Positions 10,836 to 22,702 of a stretch of 64,000 nucleotides of DNA are shown in pieces (position 1 is the stretch's first letter; every line of letters starts with the position of its first letter). The stretch spans positions 10,518,579-10,582,578 of the forward strand of contig JAQFVV010000013.1 of the NCBI GenBank assembly GCA_028023455.1, read 5' to 3'. The notes beneath the pieces are model-generated. The model had not been told where the DNA came from. It did no database searches and saw nothing but the letters and a program-made list of their open reading frames with translations. This stretch comes from Epiperipatus broadwayi. Lineage: Eukaryota; Onychophora; Udeonychophora; Euonychophora; Peripatidae. The position numbers and the translations under genes are program-made.

Positions 10836-10919
10836 TTAGAGATAGTGAAATACTCGCTCTGACGTTTATGTAAACAAACGCTTGAAAGTGTTTTTGGTAT
10901 AACGCCATCTATTGTCATA

Positions 10920-13889
10920 AATACAAGCGTATGCAAGTTTTTAACTTGTGTTTTTTGTTTTTCATATATATATATTGCTACTATTTCAACATCTAAAAGT
11001 TATCAAGATATTTAAATTGTCTCATACTTTGAAGTTGATAATTATTCAAGCTAAAATTAGTTTTGAATTTTTTTAAACATTAATAATTAAAACAAATTCT
11101 TTGTATGTTGCATTTCAAAACATTACGTATATTTTATAGCTCATTTTTTGAATGAAGAAAAGTATAATTACCACCAAACTGTAAAACTAGAAGCTAAAAA
11201 ATTAATTTTGTTTTTGATTATATATTATTAAAATTAAAAACACATCAAAAACAAATCTTATCATATATTGATGCCTGTTTGATGAAGTCACCGATAAACT
11301 ATTTAAAAAACCAGACATAAAAATCAAAAATAGAGACAGAGCTAGTACTTTATTTATCAGTTTTCAGCATTAAATTTTTGACCAACAATACTAATTCTTT
11401 CTCTCTTTCCATCACATAGAAACATAAATTTCAATGGACAAACAACTGATTTTTAACATTGCTGAAGGTTTGTTCAATAAATTCATTCAAATACTTGAAC
11501 TCATTAAAAACAATATTGTTTTTAACACCTCTCTTGCATTTTTTAACAACCAAATAATATTCTTGATTTTTTAAAACTGTATTGAGTTTCTGATAACCAT
11601 TTATCTATGACTGGAAAAAAACAATTCAATAATATACTTAAATGTATTTTTGTTATGTCAGATAACAATGATATGGTATAATAATTATCAGAAGATTTTT
11701 ATCTCCCTTAAAAAAATAGAATAATAAAACCATGACACAACTTCATCAATCCATATTTTTTTTTTAAAAAATCTAATATTTTGAAGTTAAAATATCACTA
11801 TTATATTTTAAAACATTTGTAGGTCTCTCATCATGAGTTGTGCTCTTTCCATTTTTAATATTACAAAGAAAGAAGTTAACTTCACAAATATGGATATCTT
11901 TGCCCAATTTAAATATGTGTAAGTATCATTAAGAGCTTTCTTTCAATTCTTTGGTCAATACAATCCTTCCTTTTCTATAAAATATCAATATTAGTTTTAC
12001 TCATATATTTAATAAAATTATGATATTCTTTTAAAAAATATCTAAAGTGACAATATTCATAAAATATCTGGAACTCTTTTGCATATTTAGGCAGATAAAC
12101 ACCAAACATTTTAGCATTATTGTTAGTTTTGTATGATATATTTCTTATGAAGTTCCATTTATTATTCTGCCATGCAGAAAATTCTGTTTCCTACTCATAC
12201 AACTAATGATATAATTATTGTCAAAGAACCAGACAAGATTGGTTTTTTTTTAACTGAATACATTTCTTAAAAAATCCCCATTTCTCAGTCACATTACAAT
12301 CTTAAAAGAATCTCATTTATCAGTCACATGAAAACCTTAAAAGCTGAATTTAAAAATTATGTTTTTTACTGCTTGTTGGTATTTTGCATAGGTAATAAAT
12401 TCTAATAATTAAATACCAATGGTGGAATAGTTGGCTAAAATCTGTACAATAATTTGCACATGGAAATATTCCTGTAATTTAAACTCCTTTTACATATTGA
12501 ATTTGCTAGCTATATATAATCTATTAAATACCATTATTTTGTTTGTAGATGCATCCAAATTGTATTATAATAATTTTTCTGTCTATATAAAATATGATGG
12601 TTAATAAATGTGGTCAGTAAAAATCATTAATAGCAGATTATTTGAGTTTATATTACTAAACTTTTCAATAATTTTGAAGTTTCAGTTCTGGACTAGAAAA
12701 TATCAAACAAATTAGACCTCTGAGCAAATATAAAATCATATATTTGTTTTAAAATAAATTGGCATTACAAAAAAAAAGCACAGTTAAAAATTAAATATAT
12801 TAAAGCAGTAATTAAAACAAAAGAAGAGCAGATTACTCTTTAAATAGTAGGGATAATGATAGACTTAATAAAACATTAATGAAAAATCTATTAAAAATAT
12901 GTAAAAAGTCTTTTAAGAAGAGAAGTATTTTTAGCATTTTAAATATTTGATATTAAGAACATACCACTGATAATGTGGATGCAATTTAAAAATCTAATGG
13001 TTTATTGTTTGGAATTTCATAAGAAGTTTAAAAACTAGAATTTATAGAACTGGAGCCAAAATCCACTGCCTTAAATGTCAAAGTCTGTGGAGCTAGAACT
13101 ACATTAATCCAGGCAATTAACCAAGAAATTAAAAAATAAATATAATGGATTACAATATTAAATCTTAAAATAAAAAAGTTGAAATCATGAAATTAAATAA
13201 ATAAAAAAATAGGAATTTTGGAAAAAATAAATAAATGAGAGAGATATTGAAAAAAATAAAAAATGGACTTAAACAGAAAGAGAGAGTAAAAAAGGTGAAT
13301 TCTTAGTGTTTTGATAATTGCTATTATTCTCATGCATTAGAAATGTGCATTTAATAAACATTAAGTTTTATTCTAAAAATAATCAAAATGATAATAAATC
13401 TTAAAAAAAATTAATAAACAAATTTAATTGTTGAACAGAGTAAACCATATTTTATTGAAGAATGGAAAAGATAACATTTGTAAAAATTGCATTTACCACT
13501 TGTAATTCATCTTAGTGCTACTAAACTAAATAATGTTTTGGATATTGCCTTAATTATTGAAGTGTTGAAATAATATGTAAATGGGTAAACTATTATCAGT
13601 GATGTTATCACATATTCATAATATTATTTTGCATATATAATTCTAGTAATCTTTAGGCAGAGAACTTAATATAATAACAACTAATCTTTATCATCACTAA
13701 TTATCTGTTAAAATGTAAGTTCACACTTCAATCATGATCACTTTTTTCAAAAACATTTTTATAATATATATTTAAATAATAAGTGTAATAATATCCAAGG
13801 CTAAACCTGTTTATAAGTATTCATTAAAAAACACATTCAATTTTTAATAATATATATATATAATTCTAATATTCTGATACATAAAAGAT
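10920..13889. other. A+T-rich stretch, no recognisable feature
   Basis: Three kilobases of A/T-rich DNA with stops in all frames. Words such as GACCAACAATACTAATTC and imperfect duplicates (CCCATTTCTCAGTCAC / CTCATTTATCAGTCAC around 12,275 and 12,315) may be old repeat debris, but I cannot assign them. Confidence 0.5.
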
Positions 13890-14120
13890 GAATTCATAGT
13901 ATTATTTCCTAGGAACTGCCATGTAATAAAAATATAATAGCTAAATAGCTGACATTTCGGTACAATAACAAGTGCTTTCCTCAGAGCTGCTTCTTTTTCA
14001 AATCATGATGTGAAAAAGAAGCTCTGAGAAAAGTACTTGTTACTAACACTAAAATGTCAGCTATTTAGCTATTATATTTTTATTACATGGAAGTTCCCAG
14101 AAATAATACTATAAATTCAC
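13890..14120. repeat. Fold-back repeat with Penelope-tail-like arms
   Basis: Arms 13,890-14,000 and 14,011-14,120 are reverse complements around a 10-bp loop (AATCATGATG). Shared arm sequence includes the CATGTAATAAAAATATAATA run and AGCTAAATAGCTGACATTT. Reading outward, CTCTGAGGAAAGCACTTG ... CCGAAATGTCAGC resembles the CTGANGA ... GAAA layout seen in 3' tails of Penelope-like elements, but helices I and III are too weak here to call a ribozyme. It lies about 85 bp from the edge of the LTR element. Confidence 0.65.
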
Positions 14121-14204
14121 ATGCATGCATATATATATATATCTCATCTTTATTATTATATCTTCAAAAACTTCTTTATGATGAAATATGTATGTGTGTA
14201 TATA

Positions 14205-16147
14205 TTATAACGGGACAATCCTTTTCAGGACTCGAGGAAGTCACATCTAACTATAGTCGGACTTTGAGTCTTCTTATAGAATGCCATGGATGATGTTATT
14301 TAAAATATAATCCAATTCACTCCTCTGTTAATAACCTCGTTACTCTCGGAATTCGAGCTCAGAGTAGAAATTTGCAATCGACTCTCTTCAGGCATTTCCA
14401 CAAATATCCCATAGTAATAAATTTAATATAAGCTATATATAACTTCTTTATAAATACTAAATCACTAAGTTGATTTAACATATATATGCATGAGTATGTA
14501 TATTTATAAATATTGATTTTATAAAACGACTAAATAAAATAAACAAACGAGACTTGTTTAATTTTGAAATCAAGTTTAACACATTTTAATCAGTAATAAA
14601 AAACAAAATATTATCACATAAAAACATTAAAATTTAGAATTATAATCTGTGCTTATATACACTAATAAATTATTTAATATTCAAAAAAAATAATAATAAT
14701 GTAATCATTTACATATATATATATAATTTAAAATCATGTGTATAATAAATACACATGATACATTATAAATCTACCTATTGTGTCATTAAAATAATTCAGT
14801 GTGTATTGTATGTCTATATACGATAATATCCATTCATGCTAAATTAATAATAAAATGTATTTTGATATTAGTTAGGTAAAATATATTATGTTAATTGTCA
14901 TATAAGATTCAATTTGGAATATAATAAAACTTACTTCCAAATTGAAATAATTTAAAAACTTTACCTTAGTCAGCTGTCATTTCCATCAGAGTATATATCA
15001 AAATATGAACATCTAAATTTTATTAAATAAATTTAAAAAAAATAAAGTGTTCATCTTATCAGTTCTCCACTTTAATATACAAAGTAATTTTTCTAAGTAA
15101 ATATAATTATCCACAAAGGAAATAAAGTTTAAGAGTTCTTAAATTATACCATGAAGCAATCCAAGATGAGAAAGAATACGGTTTTATATCCCTCCTTAGA
15201 TGAAATAAAATGATGATGAATGTTGAAACATAAAGTTCATTGATCATCCTTCGAAGAGACAATCCAGATATTCATTCTTTAAATATTTATGTAGTAAAAT
15301 ATTTAACATCTTCTTCAATATAATACTCCAATATTAAAGCAGCTTTTTAAATGAGAATTACGATGATTATATTTTAGGCATTGATTAAGTAGGAATAAAT
15401 TTACATGTTCGGGTTTAAAACATCAGTAGAAATCTCTGGCATAAATTATCTAGCCAAAGAATATCTTTATAAATTTTTGTCTTCTTAAATTTATATTTTG
15501 AAAGCTCATTTCGAAGACGTTGATAACTTTTATAACCTTGTTAATTTCACTGATTATTTTTTTATAGTTCTTTATAATATTCAAAGGTAGTAAATTAATT
15601 ACTTGAAGCAGGTTTTAAAATATTGAATCTTCTTTTTTTTTAATTTTTCTTAAATGTGTTCTAAATTCGAACACATTTAAATTTACAAACATAGTTCTTG
15701 CCTTGATAACTAAATAGAAGATTATTGTTATAACAATATTAGTTTGTTTTTATACTGGATTAATTTCAGCAAGCATATCACATAATCATGCTCATGCTCT
15801 CTATTGTTTAACATATACAATTTGTAATGAACCCCAAACATTTATTTCCTTTGTTTCAACTGATAAAAAGGCAATGTTGACTTAAGGCTTTGTCAAATGT
15901 CAAGTTTTATATTAACAAAAAAAAATACTATTAGTTAGAAACATTTTATTTATGTGTGTGTATAAATAAACTAGAATTATTCATTTTTAGAATTATTCTT
16001 TTAATACTAACTAGTTTATATATATATAGCTGATACATGAAAAGCTTAAGATAGGTGTTATTTATATCTGTTGATTTGATATAGGCACAGTTAAATTCAC
16101 GAAGAAACACAAATTGTTTTAGGTGAGGCTCACATGGTACTCTCACA
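14205..16147 (-). repeat. 3' LTR of the minus-strand retrotransposon
   Basis: The lower-coordinate LTR copy, preceded on the minus strand by the polypurine tract. Relative to the upper copy it has small indels and substitutions, for example TATAACGGGACAATCC against TATAATGGGACGATCC at its end. Small ORFs inside it are chance. Confidence 0.88.
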
Positions 16148-16167
16148 TTACCCCCATCCTTAAAAAG
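16148..16167 (-). other. Polypurine tract
   Basis: Minus-strand sequence AAGGATGGGGGTAA directly abuts the LTR start TGTGAGAG. Position and composition are as expected for the plus-strand primer of a gypsy-type element. It confirms the minus-strand orientation. Confidence 0.8.
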
Positions 16168-16784
16168 TTCAAATTTTATATTTACCATTAAAATTTGGAC
16201 ACTTAATGTGTGTCAATGTATGCATTCAATATAAAGTTGTGGAGATTGTTTTTCTTTCCTGCTTTTATCAACCCTTATTATTTGCTCTATTTTTTTAACC
16301 CTTTCTCTTTCTCTACATTAAATATTATTCACTTTAAACAGAAGGATAAGGAAGTTTATATATATATATATATATATATGGTTCTTTCTTTTTCTTCCCT
16401 TTTCTATTTATTTTCCTTTGATGGATTTATTGTCATGTGCATCTTTTATAGATGTCACCTATATTTGTTTGGTAGTCTCCATCCTGCTTTTCTTTAAGAC
16501 TCATGGACTCTTTTGAGAACTATCCAAAACCTAAGAACATCTATCATTCAGCATGGATTAACTCTTAAAACAGTTTTAGTTTTCAGGTATCCTAAGATTT
16601 AATTTTAAATGCTTAACGTACCCTCATCAAAGAAAATTAATGTCTCTTTTGACTTATATACATCCTTATACATATATATAATACCTATATACTTTTAAAT
16701 GAAAACTTTCCCCCCTTACCTATTCTAAATGATCTTTTCTTTCAATATTTTACTTTATACATAAGTAAAATGTGGCAAACATTA
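16168..16784 (-). other. Internal non-coding region of the LTR retrotransposon
   Basis: Lies between the integrase tail and the polypurine tract and holds a (TA)n run at about 16,357-16,380. A 95-codon plus-strand ORF crossing that run (16,210-16,497) translates to Ile-Tyr repeats and is not credible. No envelope-like gene is seen. Confidence 0.5.
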
Positions 16785-17060
16785 TTAATTTGTTTGACCA
16801 AAATAGGGTTTTAAAGCTCTAGCATTGTAAGTGCCTTTAATGTCTCCCTTTATATTTATCCAGAATGCATTGGGATCTGTTTGCTTTATGATAGTATAAG
16901 GTCCTTCATATTGATGGTAAAACTTTTGATATTTGCTCTCTTGGGGTTTACTCATATGAGGTGTTTTTATAAAAACTTGATCTCCAATTTTGAATTTGTG
17001 TGAAGTTGTCTTCACATTTTTATTTTTTTGACTGGCCTTTTTTTAACAAGTTGTTTATAA
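16785..17060 (-). pseudogene. Integrase C-terminal tail of Ty3/gypsy pol, truncated
   Basis: The frame at 17,015-16,785 reads K-F-K-I-G-D-Q-V-F-I-K-T, then Y-E-G-P-Y-T-I and ends in L-K-P-Y-F. This is the GPY/F module that closes Ty3/gypsy integrases, after the catalytic core. The preceding residues (V-Y-K-Q-L-V-K, about 17,040-17,060) fit the same region but lie in another frame, so there is a frameshift near 17,035 in a homopolymer run. The zinc-binding and DDE catalytic domains are absent, so it cannot act as an integrase. It is the only trace of pol in this element. Confidence 0.8.
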
Positions 17061-17515
17061 ACTTTTACACTATCCTTTTATATATTCATATATACATCCA
17101 CAAAGCACATGTACATTGGTTTAATGCTGATTGTTATTACAATTTAACAACATCATGCTATATAAAATAAATCTCTTATTTATACATATCCATATCAAAA
17201 TATTTAATAATGGACTTGCATTTTATAAGTAGTATCAACATCAAATTGCATTATCATGATGCTTAATTGATCTACCATTATTATTCATTTAATTAACCAT
17301 AACTTGTACTCTAATAAACCTGAAAGTATTTTTTTCATACTTTGGTTAACCTGATGTATTTTATTATTATTAATATCAACTTCAATTATTTATGTACATA
17401 TATACATTTATTTCCTAAAAGAATAACCTAATGGATTCTATCATTACCAAAAGTCCATTGTCACATCCCAAAGTCAAAATCCATGAAGTCCTTTCTTATA
17501 TATGTGCTTTACTTT

Positions 17516-18952
17516 TTAAGCACATCCATTGACATGTTTAATGAATGTGAAGGGACCTTCATTACACAACCTATGGAATTGTGAACCTTTCTGTCTCTTT
17601 GCTTGTATTTTAAATACCTTTATTATTGTCTGAAGACCTTTTATAATTTGTTCATCTTCAGGATTATGGTGATGCTTCATACACCATAATTTACACTTAA
17701 GACAATTAAATCTATTGCCTTCATTCATATCTTCTAAATTAAACATTTTATTAAGACAACCTTCTTTTCCATTAAATATTATCATTGATAATGATCTTAT
17801 CAGATGGTTGTCATACAATTTATCAACACTTTGTTGATGAAATGTTTTACTTTTGCTTTGGCAGTAAACACAAATATGGTGGGATGACTCAAAATACACT
17901 TCACTGTTGTATTCATCTACTATATCTTTAGATTGTGGAGTCATCTCAAGTTTCATGAGTTCATGATTTAACTTGTTGTTAATACAAGAAATCCGAAGTC
18001 TTAATTTATCTAGACATTCAGTATTATCAGTTGACTGTGTTTCTTTCAAGTCCTGAGACTCAGAATTTAATTTATATTTCACATAATCCATATCTTCTTC
18101 TCTTTCTAAGATTTTTGGATCATATTCAAGCACTTTAGTAATGCTGCAATTATCATCTACTTCATTGCTATGCTGTATGAAAAAATGATAGTCATGACAG
18201 TTTTCTTCTGAAACATTCATTTGAACTAAGAGTGATCTGTTCTGGATGCTATCAATATATTCACAAATCTCATGCTCAGGATAAGTTTTGGATTTTTGGC
18301 ATTGAATTGCCGTCAATATTGTTGATGCTTTTGTGTTATGAAGTCTTTCTACTTCATTGGCAGTTTGTTTCTTTTCAACAACAACATTGATTTCTACTTG
18401 CATCTTTTCCTTAACATTATCAATATCTTTCTTTAACTCTTCTTTTATAGAAATTATATCTTCTTTTAATTTCCCTTCCATATTATCCATATCAGCTTTG
18501 GTTACCATATTATCATTCATTCTAGCTATTTCTCCCTTCATATCAGCATTCAATTTATTCATATCAGCATTCATTTTATTTATTTCTCCTTTTATATTAT
18601 TTATATCAGCTTTGGTGACCATATCAGCTTTCATATTATCCATCTTTGCTTCCATACTAACTTGTAGATGCATTATCATTTGAACCAGTTGAGCTATATG
18701 CTTATCACTTACTTGTACTGTCAAAGCTTCAGTTTCTTTTTGTGCTAGAGGTAATATTTGATCTGTCATGTGGACTTGTGAAGAATGTTCAACTTCTTCT
18801 ACAGACCCCTCAGACATTAGGACTTGTAAAGACCCTTGTTCATCACTAATTGAAGTAATTTCTATTTCACTATCTTTATTACTTAAAGATTTTTCGAAAG
18901 TTTTTACTTCCATTATTATTAGCTTTTTCCCACTTCTAGTTATCATTAACAA
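17516..18952 (-). CDS. Gag-like protein of the LTR retrotransposon, intact 478-codon ORF
   Basis: This is the only long uninterrupted ORF in the window. It begins about 335 bases after the primer-binding site. Met1, Met3 and Met14 are all possible starts; I-T-R-S-G-K after Met3 resembles the opening of many Ty3/gypsy Gag proteins. Residues about 90-195 form a strongly predicted coiled coil of short repeats (M-x-x-D-M, T-K-A-D-M/I, N-A-D-M-N-K), rich in Met, Lys and Asp. The C-terminal third has Cys/His pairs: C361-x2-C364 with H372, and C417-x2-C420-x3-C424 followed by H427-H429. They suggest a metal-binding module but do not match the classic CCHC knuckle. It probably acts in particle assembly in the cytoplasm. 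A large pol deletion just downstream removed its usual partner. Retention of the frame suggests recent insertion or selection. Function is inferred from position. Confidence 0.7.
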   Translation of the reverse strand: MLMITRSGKKLIIMEVKTFEKSLSNKDSEIEITSISDEQGSLQVLMSEGSVEEVEHSSQVHMTDQILPLAQKETEALTVQVSDKHIAQLVQMIMHLQVSMEAKMDNMKADMVTKADINNIKGEINKMNADMNKLNADMKGEIARMNDNMVTKADMDNMEGKLKEDIISIKEELKKDIDNVKEKMQVEINVVVEKKQTANEVERLHNTKASTILTAIQCQKSKTYPEHEICEYIDSIQNRSLLVQMNVSEENCHDYHFFIQHSNEVDDNCSITKVLEYDPKILEREEDMDYVKYKLNSESQDLKETQSTDNTECLDKLRLRISCINNKLNHELMKLEMTPQSKDIVDEYNSEVYFESSHHICVYCQSKSKTFHQQSVDKLYDNHLIRSLSMIIFNGKEGCLNKMFNLEDMNEGNRFNCLKCKLWCMKHHHNPEDEQIIKGLQTIIKVFKIQAKRQKGSQFHRLCNEGPFTFIKHVNGCA

Positions 18953-19286
18953 AAAATTTCTACTATTATATATATAAATATAAGTTACTTTCCTTTCAAA
19001 ATAATTTAATATATGCCATAAGATTTCATGCTGTGCTTATGACCCTACATGCAATTCTATTTTTCCTACTTTTATAAGATGTTATTATAATATATATTAA
19101 TGCCCAAATTATAATTGTATTTATTTATTTATTTATTTTAAAGTGACTGATTTATCTGTTTGCTACAGTTTATTTTATTGCAAGGTCTCTATTATTTATT
19201 ATTCAGTGTTTTTACCGATTTACAACATACTCATATAATTTTTTTTTTAAACTATGGATTTAATTAATGAAAAACTACTGTTTCAT

Positions 19287-19304
19287 GCCCCACGTTGGGC
19301 TCCA
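19287..19304 (-). other. tRNA-Lys primer-binding site
   Basis: Minus-strand TGGAGCCCAACGTGGGGC matches 17 of 18 bases of the well-known tRNA-Lys(1,2) primer-binding site TGGCGCCCAACGTGGGGC. It starts exactly after the 5' LTR end (TTATACA). This fixes LTR boundary, strand and priming tRNA. Confidence 0.88.
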
Positions 19305-21250
19305 TGTATAATGGGACGATCCTTTTCAGGACTCAAGGAAGTCGCATCTAACTATAGTCGGACTTTGAGTCTTCATATAGAATGCCATGGATGCTGTTAT
19401 TTAAAATATAATCCAATTCACTCCTCTATTAATAACCTCGTTACTCTCGGAATTCAAGCTCAGAGTAGAAATTTGCAATCGACTCTCTTCAGGCATTTCC
19501 ACAAATATCCCATAGTAATAATAAATTTAATATAAGCTATATATAACTTCTTTATAAATATTAAATCACTAAGTTGATTTAACATATATATGCATGAGTA
19601 TGTATATTTATAAATATTGATTTTATAAAATGACTAAATAAAATAAACAAACGAGACCTGTTTAATTTTGAAATCAAGTTTAACACATTTTAATCAGTAA
19701 TAAAAAACAAAATATTATCACATAAAAACATTAAAATTTAGAATTATAATCTGTGCTTATATACACTAATAAATTATTTAATATTCAAAAAAAAAAAAAA
19801 TAATGTAATCATTTACATATATATATAATTCAAATCATGCATATATTAAATACACATGATACATTATAAATCTACCTATTGTGTCATTAAAATAATTCAG
19901 TGTGTATTGTATGTCAATATACGATAATATCCATTCACGCTAGATTAATAATAAAATGTATTCTGATATTAGTTATGTATGTTTAAAAATATATTATGTT
20001 AATTGTCATGTAAGATTCAATTTGGAATATAATAAAACTTACTTCCAAATTGAAATAATTTAAAAACGTTTACCTTAATCAGCTGTCATTTCCATCAGAG
20101 TATATATCAAAATATGAACATCTAAATTTTATTAAAAAAATAAAGTGTTCATCTTATCAGTTCTCCACTTTAATATACGAAGTAATTTTTCTAAGTAAAT
20201 ATAATTATCCACAAAGGAAATAAAGTTTAAGAGTTCTTAAATTATACAATGAAGTAATCCAAGACGAGAAAGAATACGGTTTTATATCCCTCCTTAGACA
20301 AAATAAAATGATGATGAATGTTGAAACATAAAGTTCATTGATCATCCTTCGAAGAGGCAATCCAGATATTCATTCTTTAAATATTTATGTAGTAAAATAT
20401 TTAACATCTTCTTCAATATAATACTCCAATATTAAAGCAGCTTTTTAAATGAGAATTACGACGATTATATTTTAGGCATTGATTAAGTAGGAATAAATTT
20501 ACATGTTCGGGTTTAAAACATCAGTAGAAATCTCTGGCATAAATTATCTAGCCAAAGAACATCTTTATAAATTTTTGTCTTCTTAAATTTATATTTTGAA
20601 AGCTCATTTCGAAGACGTTGATAACTTTTATAACCTTGTTAAATTCACTGATTATTTTTTTATAGTTCTTTATAATATTCAAAGGCAGTAAATTAATTAC
20701 TTGAAGCAGGTTTTAAAATATTGAATCTTCTTCTTTTTAATTTTTCTTAAATGTGTTCTAAATTCGAACACATTTAAATTTACAAACATAGTTCTTGCCT
20801 TGATAACTAAATAGAAGATTATTGTTATAACAATATTAGTTTGTTTTTATACTGGATTAATTTCAGCAAGCATATCACATAATCATGCTCATGCTCTCTA
20901 TTGTTTAACATATACAATTTGTAATGAACCCCAAACATTTATTTCCTTTGTTTCAACTGATAAAAATGCAATGTTGACTTAAGGCTTTGTCAAATGTCAA
21001 GTTTTATATTAACAAAAAAAAATACTATTAGTTAGAAACATTTTATTTATGTGTGTGTATAAATAAACTAGAATTATTCATTTTTAGAATTATTCTTTTA
21101 ATACTAACTAGTTTATATATATATATAGCTGATACATGAAAAGCTTAAGATAGGTGTAAGTTATTTATATCTGTTGATTCGATATAGGCACAGTTAAATT
21201 CACAAAGAAACACAAATTGTTTTAGGTGAGGCTCATATGGTACTCTCACA
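19305..21250 (-). repeat. 5' LTR of the minus-strand retrotransposon
   Basis: Upper-coordinate LTR. On the minus strand it starts TGTGAGAGTACC at 21,250 and ends TTATACA at 19,305. TATA-like runs are frequent, so no promoter is assigned. Nearly identical to 14,205-16,147. Confidence 0.88.
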
Positions 21251-22059
21251 ATATATATACATAATTTTTTAATTTTTATATCTAACTTTCTCCCATACTT
21301 TATATTTTCATTATATTTTTTATAATTAATATAAATTTAAGTTTATGATCAAGCTGATTATTCTTTTAAATTTCATTAAACTTATTCATCTGATGTTTTT
21401 CCTGATTTTTCTTTAAATCTACCTTTCTACTGCCTTTAGCCTTACTTTTTCTTAATTATCTAAATCTGTTCCCTACATACAAATATGAAAAATAAAAAGC
21501 TTTGCAGTTTAAAAGCCTCTTGTTGCAATAATGCTTCATCCATTCGATATGCCTGGCCCAACAGCTCAAATTTAAGTCAGGAAAACTTTTTTTTTTTTTC
21601 AGTTTTAATCAGCTTCAAAATTTCAACTCAGGTACCTACCTATTTACAGTTAATCCAGTTAACCACCTAATCATTAACAACAACTGCAGGAGTTATTCAT
21701 AAATGTGTGTACCCATCTAATATAATTTTCAGTAATCAGTAGATTTCAACAAATTGACTTTGATTGAAAAAAATTACAGGTTTTTAAATTTATGATGGTA
21801 GTAGAAAGTGACTGCTAGAGGAATGATACATTACATCCAAAAGTTCATGTTCACTATTCAAAAATTCAAAAGCTTCTAACTGATAGAAGCCATGAGCATG
21901 AAGTAGTCTGAGGATATTTGAATAGAACAGCATTGAATAAGGATTGTATTAAACACTACAATCTGGTATCTACTGATTTCTAAATTTTACACTAGATAAC
22001 ATAAATATAGTGTGTTTGAAAAAAAATTGATATTAAATTGCTAAATGAAAAAGAGTTTT

Positions 22060-22098
<39 letters not shown>

Positions 22099-22694
22099 AC
22101 AAAATTACAAGACTGAAGCCAGAATTTACTTCTATATAAATAAAGAATGGGGATATGGATGCACACAATCTTATCGTAATTAGACAGAAATGAGTAATGA
22201 TAGTAATCTTTGTGACTAAAAATAATATGGTAAAAGAAAATGAAGTCAAGAAAAGAATTTGAGGAATTAAGAGGAAAGACAGAACAATAATAGATAGACA
22301 ATTTAATAAATGATAATTGTAATCATATGAAATGCATCTAATTCTATTTTTATTAGCAAAAATTCTACTTCTTTGCAATAATATTAACAACTATATATTT
22401 CGTTATCTAATTGTTCTTTTTTTTTGTATTTTTATTTAAATGTAAACAATTAAAAAATAAAAAAGCGTATATGGTCCAGCATTATGAAAGTCTTTTTTTA
22501 AAAAAAATTTTTTGATTCATTGTCTAATCACATTGATATACAAGATATTTGCCCTTCTTGCTAAAACCATCCAATGTTGGATATTAAATGGATATTTGAC
22601 TATGCTTACTTAGAAAATAAAAGAAAACGGTTCATACTTTTTGATTACCTAACAGATAGTTAGGCTGTCAAGTAATGCTTTCTTTTTGGCTGTT
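21251..22694. other. Interval without genes; long (TA)n at about 22,062-22,094
   Basis: A/T-rich sequence with a roughly 32-base TA tract. The overlapping ORFs (22,041-22,390, minus) are products of that tract. A 61-codon ORF at 21,485-21,670 has no recognisable features. Confidence 0.5.
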
Positions 22695-22702
22695 CTCTAT
22701 AG

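Larger units (their letters stand above)
10300..10919. mobile_element. Near-perfect palindromic element carrying a hammerhead in each arm
   Basis: Two 292-bp arms, 10,300-10,591 and 10,628-10,919, are reverse complements with about five mismatches (roughly 98% identity) around a 36-bp spacer (10,592-10,627). The outer ends read TATGACAATAGATGGC and GCCATCTATTGTCATA. The arms contain GTTTGTTTACATAAACG, a hammerhead motif and CAAACTCAGCATCGCATGCC. Blocks such as TTTAGATCTAGT shortly before the ribozyme align with 32,985-32,995, so the arm is a member of the same family in head-to-head arrangement. High identity implies recent origin or arm-to-arm conversion. No protein-coding potential. Confidence 0.9.
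14205..21250 (-). mobile_element. Ty3/gypsy-like LTR retrotransposon, minus strand, most of pol missing
   Basis: Two direct repeats of about 1.94 kb (14,205-16,147 and 19,305-21,250) differ at only about one or two bases per 60, so the insertion is fairly young. In minus-strand order: 5' LTR starting TGTGAGAGTACC and ending TTATACA; primer-binding site; 478-codon gag-like ORF; integrase tail; polypurine tract; 3' LTR. The internal region is only about 3.16 kb, too short for a complete gag-pol, and no protease, reverse transcriptase or RNase H motifs are visible. The flanks ATATA at 14,200-14,204 and 21,251-21,255 could be a 5-bp target duplication but are low complexity. It is best viewed as a non-autonomous derivative that keeps cis signals and a gag-like ORF. 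Confidence 0.88.

Noticed and set aside
14087-16497. Short ORFs at 14,087-14,293, 15,946-16,188 and 16,210-16,497
   Set aside because: The first two lie in or across the LTR, run through simple repeats and are not maintained as a frame family. The third crosses a TA tract and its N-terminal part is antisense to internal element sequence.
18357-18977. Plus-strand ORFs of 108 and 69 codons
   Set aside because: They are antisense shadows of the gag-like ORF (17,516-18,952) and translate to Ile/Phe/Ser-rich mirror sequence of the coiled coil.
22041-22390. Two overlapping minus-strand ORFs with Ile-Tyr repeats
   Set aside because: They are generated by the long (TA)n tract at about 22,062-22,094.
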